A stretch of DNA of 64,000 bases, from assembly GCF_038237375.1 (NCBI RefSeq), contig NZ_CP151273.1, positions 2,976,001 to 3,040,000 of the forward strand. Direction: 5' to 3'. The first letter of the stretch is position 1. Every line of letters starts with the position of its first letter. Positions 36,753 through 45,145 of the stretch are shown piece after piece. Made by a program: the position numbers and the translations under genes. Origin of the DNA: Alcaligenes sp. SDU_A2 (lineage in GTDB: Bacteria; Pseudomonadota; Gammaproteobacteria; Burkholderiales; Burkholderiaceae_B). Under the pieces are notes generated by a model, which searched no databases, was not told the origin of the DNA, and saw only the letters and a list, made by a program, of their open reading frames with translations.

Positions 36753-39135
36753 ACCTCTCGTAGATCGTTTTTTCCGGCACGGGCTCGGACACGGGCTCGT
36801 AACCTATTACCCGGTCGCGCAGCAAACGCATGGGGTCGTTGCCTATGCCGCCCAGCCCGGAGAGCTCCAGCTGGAAAAACAAGGCTTTATTTGTTTCCTT
36901 GGCCGAGACCACGTAACGCTGCATGACGACACGCGCGGTCCAGCAGCAGTCGCCTTTGTACTCCAGACCCAGAATGGACTGCGTGCCGCGCCGCTCTTGC
37001 ATAGAGTAATCGTAACGCCCGACCGCATAGAACTTGTTGGTCAACGGCCATTGGCCGGTCAGGGAAATCGACTCCTTACCGCGCATGTCCAGAGGGTCAG
37101 GCTGAAAGGTCGGGTCCAGAACCTGGCGCGGGTCGCGTTCGTAGCGATAGGTCACGCCCAGGGTCGCCAGGCGCTTGGGCCGCCAACGCAAGCCGGACGA
37201 CATGCGGTTGCGACGACTTTCTTCTGGGTTGAACTGAGCATCGAAATTGACCGACAGCGTGTTGGTCAGCGCGGCGCTGGCTCCCACCAGATAGTCGGAA
37301 CGCGTGCTGGTGCGGGGTTTTTCGCCCAGCGTAACCTTTTGATCCTCGAAGTACAGACGTTGCGCCGCCTGCAATACCAGCCGCTCGAACCCGGTATCGG
37401 CATCCAACCAGCGGGACGTCAGACCCAGTGTCACCTGATTGGCATTGGAGATGCGGTCCCAGCCCCCCGAATAGATGTTTTCGCTAAATGCCTGAGCGAA
37501 GTTGAAACTGGCCAGGCCGGTATCGAACAAGGGCAGCGTGGACTGATCCCGATAAGGCACATACAGGTAATAGACTCGCGGCTCCAGGGTCTGAATGGAC
37601 TGGCTGCCGAACAAGGTGGTATCGCGCTCGAACGTCATGCCGGAATCCAACGACAAAATGGGCAGCACCCGGCTCTGTGTCTTGGAGCGGTTTGCGTACC
37701 AAGGCAATTCGCTAGGATACCAGTCAGTCGAATACTGGCTCATGTGCAGGCCCGCCTTGGGCGTGATGTACCAGCCCGGACGCACAATGGGGTAAGCCAC
37801 CGTGGTGTACGAGGAAAAACGGGTGCCGTCCGGTGCCAGGCGGCGATCCCGGTACGCATCGAATTCCTTTAGATTGCCGCTATAGAAAGGCAGACGAAAA
37901 CGCGTGGCATAGTTGTCGCTGACCACATCCAGACCGCCCCAGTTATAGCGAGACGCTCCGACATACAGCTCAGGAAGCTTGTCGTACTGCGGTTGCCGAT
38001 AACCAGCCGAGGCATCCTGCAGAGTTTGATAACGAGTGGCGCTTAAATGCGCCCGAAAATATTTTGACCCACCCCATCCAACACTTACTGTACTAGCCAG
38101 GTCCTGAACGGTAGAGTCATTCAAACCGAAAGTACTGAAGTCACGGAAATAATCGTCGTCAGAAACGCGGCGTATATCGGCGTTCAGATAGAAACTAGCC
38201 GGCAGACTCTGGCGGTACTGCCCCATGAACAACCAACGTTTAAAGCCCAGATCGCGATCATGCGGCAAATAATTGCCGGTCAGCTCGCCTGAAAAACCAT
38301 CGCCCAGATAACGAAACTCGCCGCCCAGCATCGCGCCGCGCTTGAGCATGACGCGCGGAGTCAGGGTGGCGTCGTAATTGGGGGCCAGATTCAGGTAATA
38401 AGGAACACTAATATCCATGCCGCTGCGCGTGGACATGCCGTAGGTGGGCAGCAAAAAGCCGGATTTACGTTCCTTACGCAACGGAAACGTCAGGTAGGGG
38501 GAATACAAGAGCGGCACGCCCTTGAAATACAGTACCCCGTTGCGCGCCACCCCTTCGTTTTCCTTGGAATACAGGTCCACCTTGGGGGATTTGATGTACC
38601 AGGCCGGCTCCGGACACGGGCAACCCGAATACACCATCTTGGACAGCCGCATATGATTGCTGCTGAGAATATCGGCCCGCTCGGCCGTGCCGCTGCCACC
38701 GGAGGCTCCCAGCCAGAATTCGGGCATGCTCATGCGGCCGGTTTCGGCATCCAGGTTGTACTCGAAATCCGGACTGTGCGCGATAGAACCATCGCGCATG
38801 ATCAGCCCGTTACCGCGCACATGCACCTGCCCGGTGTTCTGGTCGTAGTCGATCCGGTCGCCCTTGACCACCGAATCGATGCGCCGCACCTGCGCATTGC
38901 CCTGCAGACGCAGGGTACCGTTCTCGTTGGCCTGCATGTCATCCCCGATCAGGTAGACGGACATGTCCTCTTCCTGGAGCTTGCGCACCTGCAGGTTCGG
39001 AGACGTCTGCAGAGACGGACGGACAGACGACTGCGCCTGGGCTATGCCCAAGCCAGCTGTCATCAAGACGAAAGACCACGCCGCGACTCGCACCAAGAAT
39101 GCGCCTCCAATTGTGTGCTGCACATTTGACCACAC
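36745..39135 (-). CDS. lptD: LPS-assembly outer-membrane protein LptD
   Basis: 796 residues. A signal peptide (about 1-35) is followed by an OstA-type beta-jellyroll (YLIGDDMQANENGTLRLQGN, GDRIDYDQNTGQV) and a 26-strand barrel domain beginning near PLLYSPYLTFPLRKERKSGFLLP. With LptE it inserts lipopolysaccharide into the outer leaflet. Cysteines lie at 172 and 174 (SGCPCPEP) and as a CC pair near the end (GDCCW). E. coli has its first two at 31 and 173, so here the N-terminal Cys seems replaced by a CxC. surA follows with translational overlap, and amgK is divergent. Confidence 0.95.
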   Translation of the reverse strand: MWSNVQHTIGGAFLVRVAAWSFVLMTAGLGIAQAQSSVRPSLQTSPNLQVRKLQEEDMSVYLIGDDMQANENGTLRLQGNAQVRRIDSVVKGDRIDYDQNTGQVHVRGNGLIMRDGSIAHSPDFEYNLDAETGRMSMPEFWLGASGGSGTAERADILSSNHMRLSKMVYSGCPCPEPAWYIKSPKVDLYSKENEGVARNGVLYFKGVPLLYSPYLTFPLRKERKSGFLLPTYGMSTRSGMDISVPYYLNLAPNYDATLTPRVMLKRGAMLGGEFRYLGDGFSGELTGNYLPHDRDLGFKRWLFMGQYRQSLPASFYLNADIRRVSDDDYFRDFSTFGLNDSTVQDLASTVSVGWGGSKYFRAHLSATRYQTLQDASAGYRQPQYDKLPELYVGASRYNWGGLDVVSDNYATRFRLPFYSGNLKEFDAYRDRRLAPDGTRFSSYTTVAYPIVRPGWYITPKAGLHMSQYSTDWYPSELPWYANRSKTQSRVLPILSLDSGMTFERDTTLFGSQSIQTLEPRVYYLYVPYRDQSTLPLFDTGLASFNFAQAFSENIYSGGWDRISNANQVTLGLTSRWLDADTGFERLVLQAAQRLYFEDQKVTLGEKPRTSTRSDYLVGASAALTNTLSVNFDAQFNPEESRRNRMSSGLRWRPKRLATLGVTYRYERDPRQVLDPTFQPDPLDMRGKESISLTGQWPLTNKFYAVGRYDYSMQERRGTQSILGLEYKGDCCWTARVVMQRYVVSAKETNKALFFQLELSGLGGIGNDPMRLLRDRVIGYEPVSEPVPEKTIYERYE

Positions 39136-39238
39136 CAGATGATGAAATCCCTGGCGACCCGGTATTATAGAGAAGCCTGCCGTTTAGCGGCACTGCTAAA
39201 ACATCAAACCGTTACGATCTTCTGCACCGAATCATCTC

Positions 39239-40285
39239 ATGTCAGTTCCATTTCCTTCTACCGCAGACCAACGCCTGCAGCAAGCCATCGCCTGGTTAAC
39301 CCCTCTGAAAGACCGTCACGGCCTGCAACTGGACACCTTGCAGCCGGCCTCCAGCGACGCCAGCTTCCGGCGCTACTTCCGCCTGCAGGCCGCAGATCGC
39401 AGCCTGATCCTGATGGATGCCCCGCCCGCCACCGAAGACTGCGGCCCCTTTCTACACGTTACACAATTGCTGGCACCCACCGGCATCCATGTGCCCGACA
39501 TTATCGCCGTCGACCGTGAACACGGTTTCATGCTGCTCAGCGATCTAGGCCAGGACAATTTCTACCATGCCCTGCAAGCGCCCATGGAACAACAGGCTCT
39601 GGACCAACTGTATCGCAACACCTTGCTGACGCTGGTCAAAATGCAGCAAGCGGACATCACCGGCCTGCCGCCTTATGACGAAGCGCGCCTGCTCGAAGAA
39701 CTGCAGGTCTTTCCTGAATGGTATGTGCAACGCTATCGTCAGATCGAATTGAGCGACAAAGAAAAAACCATGCTCACCGTCACCTTCAACGAGCTGGCCA
39801 AAGCCAATGTCCAGTCGGCCACCGTGCTGGTGCATCGCGACTTTCACAGCCCCAACCTGATGATGCCCTTGCCCGGCCAGTCCGAGCCGGGTGTCATCGA
39901 CTACCAGGACGCCCTGGCCGGCCCTATCACCTACGACATTGCTTCCCTGGTCATGGACGCACGCCATACCTGGCCCGAAGAACAGCAACTGGACTGGGCC
40001 ATACGCTACTGGCAGGCAGCGGTTGAAGCCGGGCTGGATGTGCCCGCCGATTTCGCCGTCTTTCACCAACAATACGAATGGATGAGCCTGCAACGCAATC
40101 TGCGCATTCTGGGCGTTTTCGCGCGCCTGTCGCTGCGCGACGGCAAGCACCACTATCTGGATCACATGCCGCGCTTGCTCCAGTATGTCCATCAAGTGGC
40201 CAGTCGCTATCAGACATTCAGCGGCCTGCTGCGCCTGCTGAACCGTCTGGAAGGACGCCAGACCATACTGGGAATGACTGTCTGA
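39239..40285 (+). CDS. amgK: AmgK-like anomeric MurNAc/GlcNAc kinase (APH fold)
   Basis: 348 residues. Aminoglycoside-phosphotransferase fold: the catalytic loop is VHRDFHSPNLMM and the metal-binding Asp lies in GVIDYQDALAGPITYDIASL, with the ATP-side strand near FMLLSDLGQDNFYH. In Pseudomonas, AmgK phosphorylates MurNAc at C1, and MurU then makes UDP-MurNAc, bypassing de novo synthesis and giving fosfomycin tolerance. The adjoining murU (TGATG overlap) and the position divergent from lptD match the Pseudomonas locus, which makes this call much stronger than the fold alone. Confidence 0.88.
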   Translation: MSVPFPSTADQRLQQAIAWLTPLKDRHGLQLDTLQPASSDASFRRYFRLQAADRSLILMDAPPATEDCGPFLHVTQLLAPTGIHVPDIIAVDREHGFMLLSDLGQDNFYHALQAPMEQQALDQLYRNTLLTLVKMQQADITGLPPYDEARLLEELQVFPEWYVQRYRQIELSDKEKTMLTVTFNELAKANVQSATVLVHRDFHSPNLMMPLPGQSEPGVIDYQDALAGPITYDIASLVMDARHTWPEEQQLDWAIRYWQAAVEAGLDVPADFAVFHQQYEWMSLQRNLRILGVFARLSLRDGKHHYLDHMPRLLQYVHQVASRYQTFSGLLRLLNRLEGRQTILGMTV

Positions 40286-40995
40286 TGCGGGCCATGATTC
40301 TGGCGGCCGGTCGGGGCGAACGCATGCGCCCCCTGACCGACACCTGCCCCAAACCCCTGATTCCGGCCGGCGGCCAACCTCTGATCGTCTGGCATCTGCA
40401 GGCACTGGCTCGGGCCGGCATACACGAGGTCATCATTAACCATGCCTGGCTGGGCACGCAAATCGAATCCGCCTTGGGCAACGGTAGCCAATGGGGCCTG
40501 CGTCTGAGCTACTCGCCGGAGAACGTCGCATTGGAGACAGCCGGCGGCATCGCTCAGGCACTGGACTTCTTTCAAGACCAGCCTTTTCTGGTCTTGAACG
40601 GCGATGTCTGGAGCGACTGGGACCCCGCCCAGGCCCACGCCATGGCCGAACGCCTACGTCAGGGGCCCGAGCAGGCCTGGCTGGTCCTGACCCCCAACCC
40701 TCCCCACCACCCCGAAGGCGATTTTGGCATGCAGGCCGGACAAACCTTGCTGTGCCCCAAGGACGCCCCCGGTGCACGCAGCGCCACCCTTAGCGGCCTG
40801 GGCGTATACAAACCCGAACTGTTTGCACAGGTCCCCAAAGGTCAGGCAGCCAAGTCCGCCCCCCTGCTGCATGCTGCCATTGCGCGCGGGCTTGTCCTGG
40901 GCAGCCTGCATCAGGGCTTCTGGATGGATGTCGGCACCCCCGAACGCCTGCAGGTTCTGAATCAACACTTGGAATCGCTGCCGGGCTCACGGTAA
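40285..40995 (+). CDS. murU: MurU-like N-acetylmuramate alpha-1-phosphate uridylyltransferase
   Basis: 236 residues. Nucleotidyltransferase with the signature MILAAGRGERMRPLTDTCPKPLIPAGGQPL (residues 4-33; the Gly/Arg-rich loop binds UTP). The metal Asp is in LVLNGDVWSDWD, the substrate loop is ALETAGGIAQAL, and a late metal Asp is in FWMDVGTPERL. It converts MurNAc-1-phosphate to UDP-MurNAc. It starts in the amgK stop. Together they form a complete kinase-uridylyltransferase recycling pair. No MupP phosphatase is adjacent. Confidence 0.88.
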   Translation: MRAMILAAGRGERMRPLTDTCPKPLIPAGGQPLIVWHLQALARAGIHEVIINHAWLGTQIESALGNGSQWGLRLSYSPENVALETAGGIAQALDFFQDQPFLVLNGDVWSDWDPAQAHAMAERLRQGPEQAWLVLTPNPPHHPEGDFGMQAGQTLLCPKDAPGARSATLSGLGVYKPELFAQVPKGQAAKSAPLLHAAIARGLVLGSLHQGFWMDVGTPERLQVLNQHLESLPGSR

Positions 40996-41159
40996 ACTGA
41001 ACTTCCGGGTCAGCGCAGCAATCGTTTCCAGGCACAACAAAGAGCAACAAAGCCGGCCGCTCCTGCCCTTGTGCCACGAATCAAGACTATGCTGTCTGGT
41101 TTTGTAAACAGGACTTTCCATCGCGCAAGTCCGTCTGTCTGACAGGAACAATTGTCCTC

Positions 41160-41861
41160 ATGCTTGGTTCCTCCAAACGCGCCGTCTTCAAACCCACCGC
41201 CTACGGCTCCAGCCGGCGCAAGCGCCGCGTACCACGCTGGCTTGTACTGCTGCTGACTGGTATCGCCCTAGGAGCGGGCGGTCTGCTTTTTCTGCAGAAA
41301 AGCTATGGCCCGCCGCGACTGACTGTCGAGCAGTCCGAGCAGTTGCACTACGACCTGAACAGTGCCAATGTCGACAAACAGCGCCTGCAAGGCCAGCTTA
41401 ACCAGGTCACCCGTGATCTGGAGGACACACGCCAGAAAGAAGGTTCACTGGATAGCCGCGTAGCAACGCTGCAAACCCAGGTAGACAAACTGGAAAAAGA
41501 CATTGCCCTGTTCGCCGATGCCATGCCCCCCGATCCGCGCGGCACCTCGCCCGGCATCCGCTCCGCCGAATTTACCGTCAGCGACGGCCAACTGCGCCAT
41601 TTTGTGCTGATCATGCAGGACAAGGGCAAGGACACGACATTCAAAGGCACCATGGAAATGGTGGCCGCCGGGCGCTACAGCAATGGTCGCAGCGGCAGCA
41701 TCGACCTGCCCTCCACAACATTCGACGTAGAACGCTACGCGTATATTAACGGGCAGTCCGAACTGCCCGCCGGTTTTACCCCGCGCCAGATCACCATACG
41801 CATCAAAGCCGAAGGTTCGGAGCGCGTCAGCGCCACCCGCACTATTTTCGTCTCGCGCTGA
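41160..41861 (+). CDS. Membrane-anchored coiled-coil protein, DUF6776-like
   Basis: 233 residues, function unknown. A basic cytoplasmic start (SSRRKRRVPR) leads to one membrane helix (about 27-45), a coiled coil (about 58-118, heptad-like Leu/Gln/Asp pattern), then a beta-rich periplasmic domain ending in ITIRIKAEGSERVSATRTIF. This plan matches a small betaproteobacterial family I recall as DUF6776; I cannot confirm the assignment here. It is preceded by a 164-bp gap with no obvious structure and followed by the second repeat copy, whose hairpin is its likely terminator. Confidence 0.75.
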   Translation: MLGSSKRAVFKPTAYGSSRRKRRVPRWLVLLLTGIALGAGGLLFLQKSYGPPRLTVEQSEQLHYDLNSANVDKQRLQGQLNQVTRDLEDTRQKEGSLDSRVATLQTQVDKLEKDIALFADAMPPDPRGTSPGIRSAEFTVSDGQLRHFVLIMQDKGKDTTFKGTMEMVAAGRYSNGRSGSIDLPSTTFDVERYAYINGQSELPAGFTPRQITIRIKAEGSERVSATRTIFVSR

Positions 41862-41898
41862 AACCGCCTTCCAGCCAGGAACACTAGCCTGCGGGCTC

Positions 41899-41934
41899 AA
41901 TGCCAGTCAGCTCAATGCTGACTGGCATTTTTTT
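41899..41934 (+). terminator. Terminator hairpin identical in stem to 5688-5718
   Basis: Arms 41899-41910 and 41918-41929 form the same 12-bp stem as at 5688, with loop CTCAATG and a run of seven Ts. It is the left edge of repeat copy 2. Confidence 0.88.
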
Positions 41935-42174
41935 GCTTCTTCGAAGCATTCCGAGCGCCAATTTACCCAATCGATGACGAACTGGATTTTTGAAAATGCC
42001 ACTCAAGACGCAGCACGCTCGGACAGGGTTGATGGCTTGCCGGAGCGTTGCTCCAGCGCCCTGGTCGGGGCGCATGGCTGGGCCATACATACCCAACAGA
42101 ACATTGAGCGTATGGCTGATGCCTGGTACAGCGTACACGGACGTCCCGCCGTTTGGGCCAAACACAGCGGTGCT

Positions 42175-42415
42175 GTTCTCGCCAGGCCGACCATAGCGGG
42201 ACGGCGGGCGAGTCAGGGCCTTCGCCGCAGGCAGGATGCCGGGGCGGGAAGCAAGGGGCGTGCTGTTCGAGCAGGGTGCTTGTGATTCGTCCAGTGGACG
42301 AATCACCCTGCGAGTTCACGCCCCGCCCACCCCGGTATCCTGACCAGGGGACCCGCGCGCAGCGCGGGCGAAGGACACAGCCCAGCCGGCCCGCTATGGT
42401 CGGCCTGGCGAGAAC
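42175..42415. repeat. Imperfect palindrome of about 240 bp
   Basis: The outer 26 bp (42175-42200 and 42390-42415) are exact reverse complements. Pairing continues inward through CCTTCGCC, a 16-bp block with two mismatches (CAGGATRCCGGGGYGGG) and GGGGCGTG, to a central perfect 11-bp stem with loop AGT (42282-42306). The right arm contains an additional small hairpin (CCCGCGC GCA GCGCGGG). As RNA it would fold into one long rod; as DNA it could extrude a cruciform. Confidence 0.85.
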
Positions 42416-42525
42416 CCGAGGTTCTGTCCGCTTGTCCCAAACGACCCGCCCACTACGAAGAAAAACGACGGCTTTCTGCCACTTGAGCCAAAAGCAACAG
42501 TGCTGCTCGTGTAAAGCAGCCCCCC

Positions 42526-43254
42526 CTACACCACGTGCTGCAAAAAGTCCTTGAGCCGCTGGCTGGGCGGATTGATCAGCAATTCGGCCGGAGGGCCGTC
42601 GTGGGCGACTTTGCCCTGATCAATGAACAGCAGACGACTGCCCACACGCCGAGCAAAATCCATCTCGTGGGTCACGACCACCATGGTCATGCCCTCTTCA
42701 GCCAGCAGTTGCATGACCTTTAATACTTCCTGACGCAGCTCCGGGTCCAGAGCGGACGTTGGCTCGTCAAACAGCATCAACTTAGGCTTGATCGCCAGGG
42801 CGCGCGCAATCGCTACTCGTTGCTGTTGCCCGCCGGACAGTTCGCTGGGGTAGTGGTCCACGCGCTCGGCCAACCCTACTTTAGCCAACAGGTCCAGCGC
42901 CAGTACGCGCGCATCGGCACGTCCGCTTCCACGAGTGTGGATGGGGCCGAACATGACGTTCTCCAACGCCGTCATCTGTGGAAACAAATTGAACTGCTGA
43001 AACACCATGCCGGCTTCGCGGCGCAGTTCACGTACCTGTGCAGGCGTGCCATTGACACTCAGACCATTGACCACAATGTCGCCGGACTGGATGTCCTCCA
43101 GTTTGTTGATGCAGCGCAGAAAGGTCGACTTACCCGACCCCGACGGCCCAACCACCACAACCACTTCGCCTTTTTCCATGCTCAGGCTGATATCGTCCAG
43201 CACCGTGTTGGGGCCAAAGCGTTTGGTCACATTCTTGAACTCGACAATGCTCAT
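42526..43254 (-). CDS. glnQ: Polar amino-acid ABC transporter ATPase, GlnQ type
   Basis: 242 residues. Walker A is GPSGSGKST, the signature is [15 protein letters not shown], Walker B is [13 protein letters not shown], and the switch His is in VVTHEMDFA. It energises uptake by the adjoining permease and binding protein, which resemble the glutamine system of E. coli. It overlaps glnP by 4 bp (ATGA) and is the last gene of the unit. Downstream on the minus strand lies the repeat region; no separate terminator is clear. Confidence 0.93.
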   Translation of the reverse strand: MSIVEFKNVTKRFGPNTVLDDISLSMEKGEVVVVVGPSGSGKSTFLRCINKLEDIQSGDIVVNGLSVNGTPAQVRELRREAGMVFQQFNLFPQMTALENVMFGPIHTRGSGRADARVLALDLLAKVGLAERVDHYPSELSGGQQQRVAIARALAIKPKLMLFDEPTSALDPELRQEVLKVMQLLAEEGMTMVVVTHEMDFARRVGSRLLFIDQGKVAHDGPPAELLINPPSQRLKDFLQHVV

Positions 43255-44090
43255 ACTATCCTCATGCGGTGCTCGATAAACTTCAGCGTCAGGGCGATCA
43301 GGCCGGTCAGAATCAGATAAATGACCGCCACGGCTCCCCAGATCTCGACCGAACGAAAGTTATTGGCAATGATTTCCTGTCCCTGACGGGTCAGTTCGGC
43401 CACCCCGATCACGATGAACAGCGAAGAGTCCTTCAGGCTGATGATGCACTGATTGCCCATAGCGGGAATCATCCGGCGAAACGCCACCGGGCCGATGATG
43501 TGAATCAGGATTTTGTGAAACGGCAACCCCATCGCCTCGCCCGCTTCCTTTAACCCTTTGGAGACCGACAATAAGGCACCACGAACAATCTCGGAAATAT
43601 ACGCGCCCGAATTGATCATGAGTGTAAAGATCGCCGCCGTCAGACCATCAATCCTGATGCCCGCCAGCATGGGCAAGGCAAAATAAATAAACATGACCTG
43701 CACCACAATCGGCGTGCCGCGTATGACCAGCACATAGACTTGGCACAGGAACGACAGCACGACCATCAGGTGCGCCCGGAAACGGGCCAGCAAGGCCAAC
43801 ACGATCAGCACCTGCAAAACAGTCCATGCCCAATCCGGCACGCCGCCAAACCAATTACCCGCCATCCAGGACGCTCCTTGCGCCGCCAAGGCGAAGGCGA
43901 TCAACCCCAGCACAGCCAGCACGGCATTGCGCAGGCTCACCGGTACGCGCACATACGTGGTGATGACTCCCGCCAGAAAACCCAGTACGGCCCCGCCCAC
44001 CAACCCCAGCAGGGTGATGAACAGCGTCATTTTTGTCCCTTCCAGGAGGCTGGGCATAGCCCCCCAGATCGCGTCCCATTGAAAATTCAC
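43251..44090 (-). CDS. glnP: Glutamine-type ABC permease with extra transmembrane segment
   Basis: 279 residues, about 60 longer than E. coli GlnP (219). Both ends align strongly: [18 protein letters not shown] at the start; [20 protein letters not shown] and [17 protein letters not shown] in the EAA-loop half, with [19 protein letters not shown]. The extra part is residues ~50-112, between the first helix and VIRGTP, and contains two hydrophobic stretches plus a Trp-rich loop. The product probably has seven rather than five helices. Substrate (glutamine or a related polar amino acid) is inferred from similarity. Confidence 0.92.
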   Translation of the reverse strand: MNFQWDAIWGAMPSLLEGTKMTLFITLLGLVGGAVLGFLAGVITTYVRVPVSLRNAVLAVLGLIAFALAAQGASWMAGNWFGGVPDWAWTVLQVLIVLALLARFRAHLMVVLSFLCQVYVLVIRGTPIVVQVMFIYFALPMLAGIRIDGLTAAIFTLMINSGAYISEIVRGALLSVSKGLKEAGEAMGLPFHKILIHIIGPVAFRRMIPAMGNQCIISLKDSSLFIVIGVAELTRQGQEIIANNFRSVEIWGAVAVIYLILTGLIALTLKFIEHRMRIV

Positions 44091-44132
44091 GATGCTACCT
44101 TTGCATTACGTAACACGCCGCACGAGGCGGCG

Positions 44133-44175
44133 AAAAAAAAAGCGGTGATCCGCGACTGGCACGAGATCACCGCTT
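44133..44175 (-). terminator. Terminator-like hairpin between glnH and glnP
   Basis: On the minus strand, AAGCGGTGAT (44175-44166) pairs with ATCACCGCTT (44149-44140) around a 16-nt loop, followed by eight or more Ts. It lies 21 bp past the glnH stop and upstream of glnP, so it probably limits read-through and keeps binding protein in excess over membrane subunits. Confidence 0.88.
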
Positions 44176-44195
44176 TGGACAGCTCCCGGCCTGAC

Positions 44196-44954
44196 TTAGT
44201 CAGGCTGCTTGCCAAACCACTTTTCGTAGATCTTGTCGTACGTGCCATCCGCCTTAATGTCTTTCAGAGCCTGATTGACAACAGGCACCAGTTCGCTGCC
44301 TTTAGGGAAGCCGATACCGTAGAAGTCGCCGCTCTTGACAGCACCAGTGACTTTCACACGATCCTTGCCGCCTGTCTGGGCGTAGTACTGCACATTGGGC
44401 GTATCGTGCACAACGGCATCCACACGGCCGGTAGCCAGTTCCAGGAAGGCGTTATCAATATTGGGAAACAGCTTGAGCTTGGCCGAAGGCACCGAGCGCT
44501 GCATGTAATCCACCGTTGCGGTGCCGATCTTCACGGCGACCGTCTTGTTCTCCAGGTCCTTGGCCGACTTGATGTCTTTATTGTCCATATTGACCAGAAT
44601 GGCCAGACCGCTTTCGTAGTAGGGATCGGAAAAGTCGATGACTTGCTTGCGGTCATCGCGAATCGTGATGCCTGCCAGAGCGGCATCGATATTGCGTGTC
44701 TGCAGGCCGGGAATAATGCCATTGAAATCCATAGGCTGCAGCTTGTAGTTCAAGTTTGCTTTCTTGGCCACGGCATCCCACAGATCAATATCGAAACCCG
44801 TGTACTTGCCATTTTGCTTGAACTCGAACGGCACAAAGGCGGTGTCGGTCGCCACGACCAGCTCTTTGCCCTGCTGCGCCAAGGCTTGTCCAGCGGGCAA
44901 GGCCAAGGCCAATGTCAGGCCGGCCATCAGTGTCTTCATTTTCTTATTGAACAT
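44196..44954 (-). CDS. glnH: Periplasmic polar amino-acid binding protein, GlnH type
   Basis: 252 residues. A signal peptide (about 1-26, cut after ALAQ) precedes a classic family-3 binding protein: LVVATDTAFVPFEFKQ, YTGFDIDLWDAVAKK (signature), FNGIIPGLQTRNIDAALAGITIRDDR and DAVVHDTPNVQYY. Closest in feel to E. coli GlnH. It is first in the glnH-glnP-glnQ unit and has a strong GAGAGGAG 6-7 nt before the ATG, with a GC-rich stem-loop just upstream of it. Confidence 0.92.
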   Translation of the reverse strand: MFNKKMKTLMAGLTLALALPAGQALAQQGKELVVATDTAFVPFEFKQNGKYTGFDIDLWDAVAKKANLNYKLQPMDFNGIIPGLQTRNIDAALAGITIRDDRKQVIDFSDPYYESGLAILVNMDNKDIKSAKDLENKTVAVKIGTATVDYMQRSVPSAKLKLFPNIDNAFLELATGRVDAVVHDTPNVQYYAQTGGKDRVKVTGAVKSGDFYGIGFPKGSELVPVVNQALKDIKADGTYDKIYEKWFGKQPD

Positions 44955-44974
44955 CTACAACTCCTCTCTAGGTT

Positions 44975-44993
44975 CCGGCCTGCAACAGGCCGG
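44975..44993 (-). other. 5'-UTR stem-loop before the glnH ribosome-binding site
   Basis: CCGGCCTG and CAGGCCGG form a perfect 8-bp GC-rich stem with a 3-nt loop, ending a few bases upstream of the Shine-Dalgarno. It has no T run on the minus strand, so it is more likely an mRNA-stabilising or regulatory structure than a terminator. Confidence 0.65.
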
Positions 44994-45092
44994 TTCGATG
45001 ATTCCGCCTGAATCGACATCGGGCTCGTGGCCTGCGTCGACGTAAAGCTATCGTACCCGAAGCGGCCCTGCGCATCGCATTCCGGTGCCCTA

Positions 45093-45126
45093 AAAAAAGA
45101 AAAACCTCGGGAAATCCCGAGGTTTT
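45093..45126 (-). terminator. Terminator of metNIQ
   Basis: A perfect 12-bp stem (45115-45126 with 45101-45112), AA loop, is followed on the minus strand by TCTTTTTTTA. It sits 20 bp after the metQ stop. Confidence 0.92.
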
Positions 45127-45145
45127 ACTGTTCAAACAAAGACCA

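Larger units (their letters stand above)
41899..42460. repeat. Dispersed intergenic repeat, copy 2 (about 560 bp) with embedded palindrome
   Basis: This occupies most of the gene-free stretch 41862-42525. It is collinear with 5688-6083 (shared blocks given there) but carries an extra ~215 bp that forms a long imperfect palindrome. Inverted CGTTTGGG motifs at 42150-42157 and 42436-42443 bracket the palindrome, as they bracket a much shorter segment in copy 1. The frames that cross it encode no recognisable protein. The remaining 42461-42525 shows nothing I can name. Confidence 0.8.

Noticed and set aside
41884-42306. A 140-codon ORF on the minus strand in repeat copy 2
   Set aside because: It crosses a terminator hairpin and palindrome arm, and the corresponding frame in copy 1 is interrupted by a stop; the translation has no protein-like features. 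Treated as non-coding.
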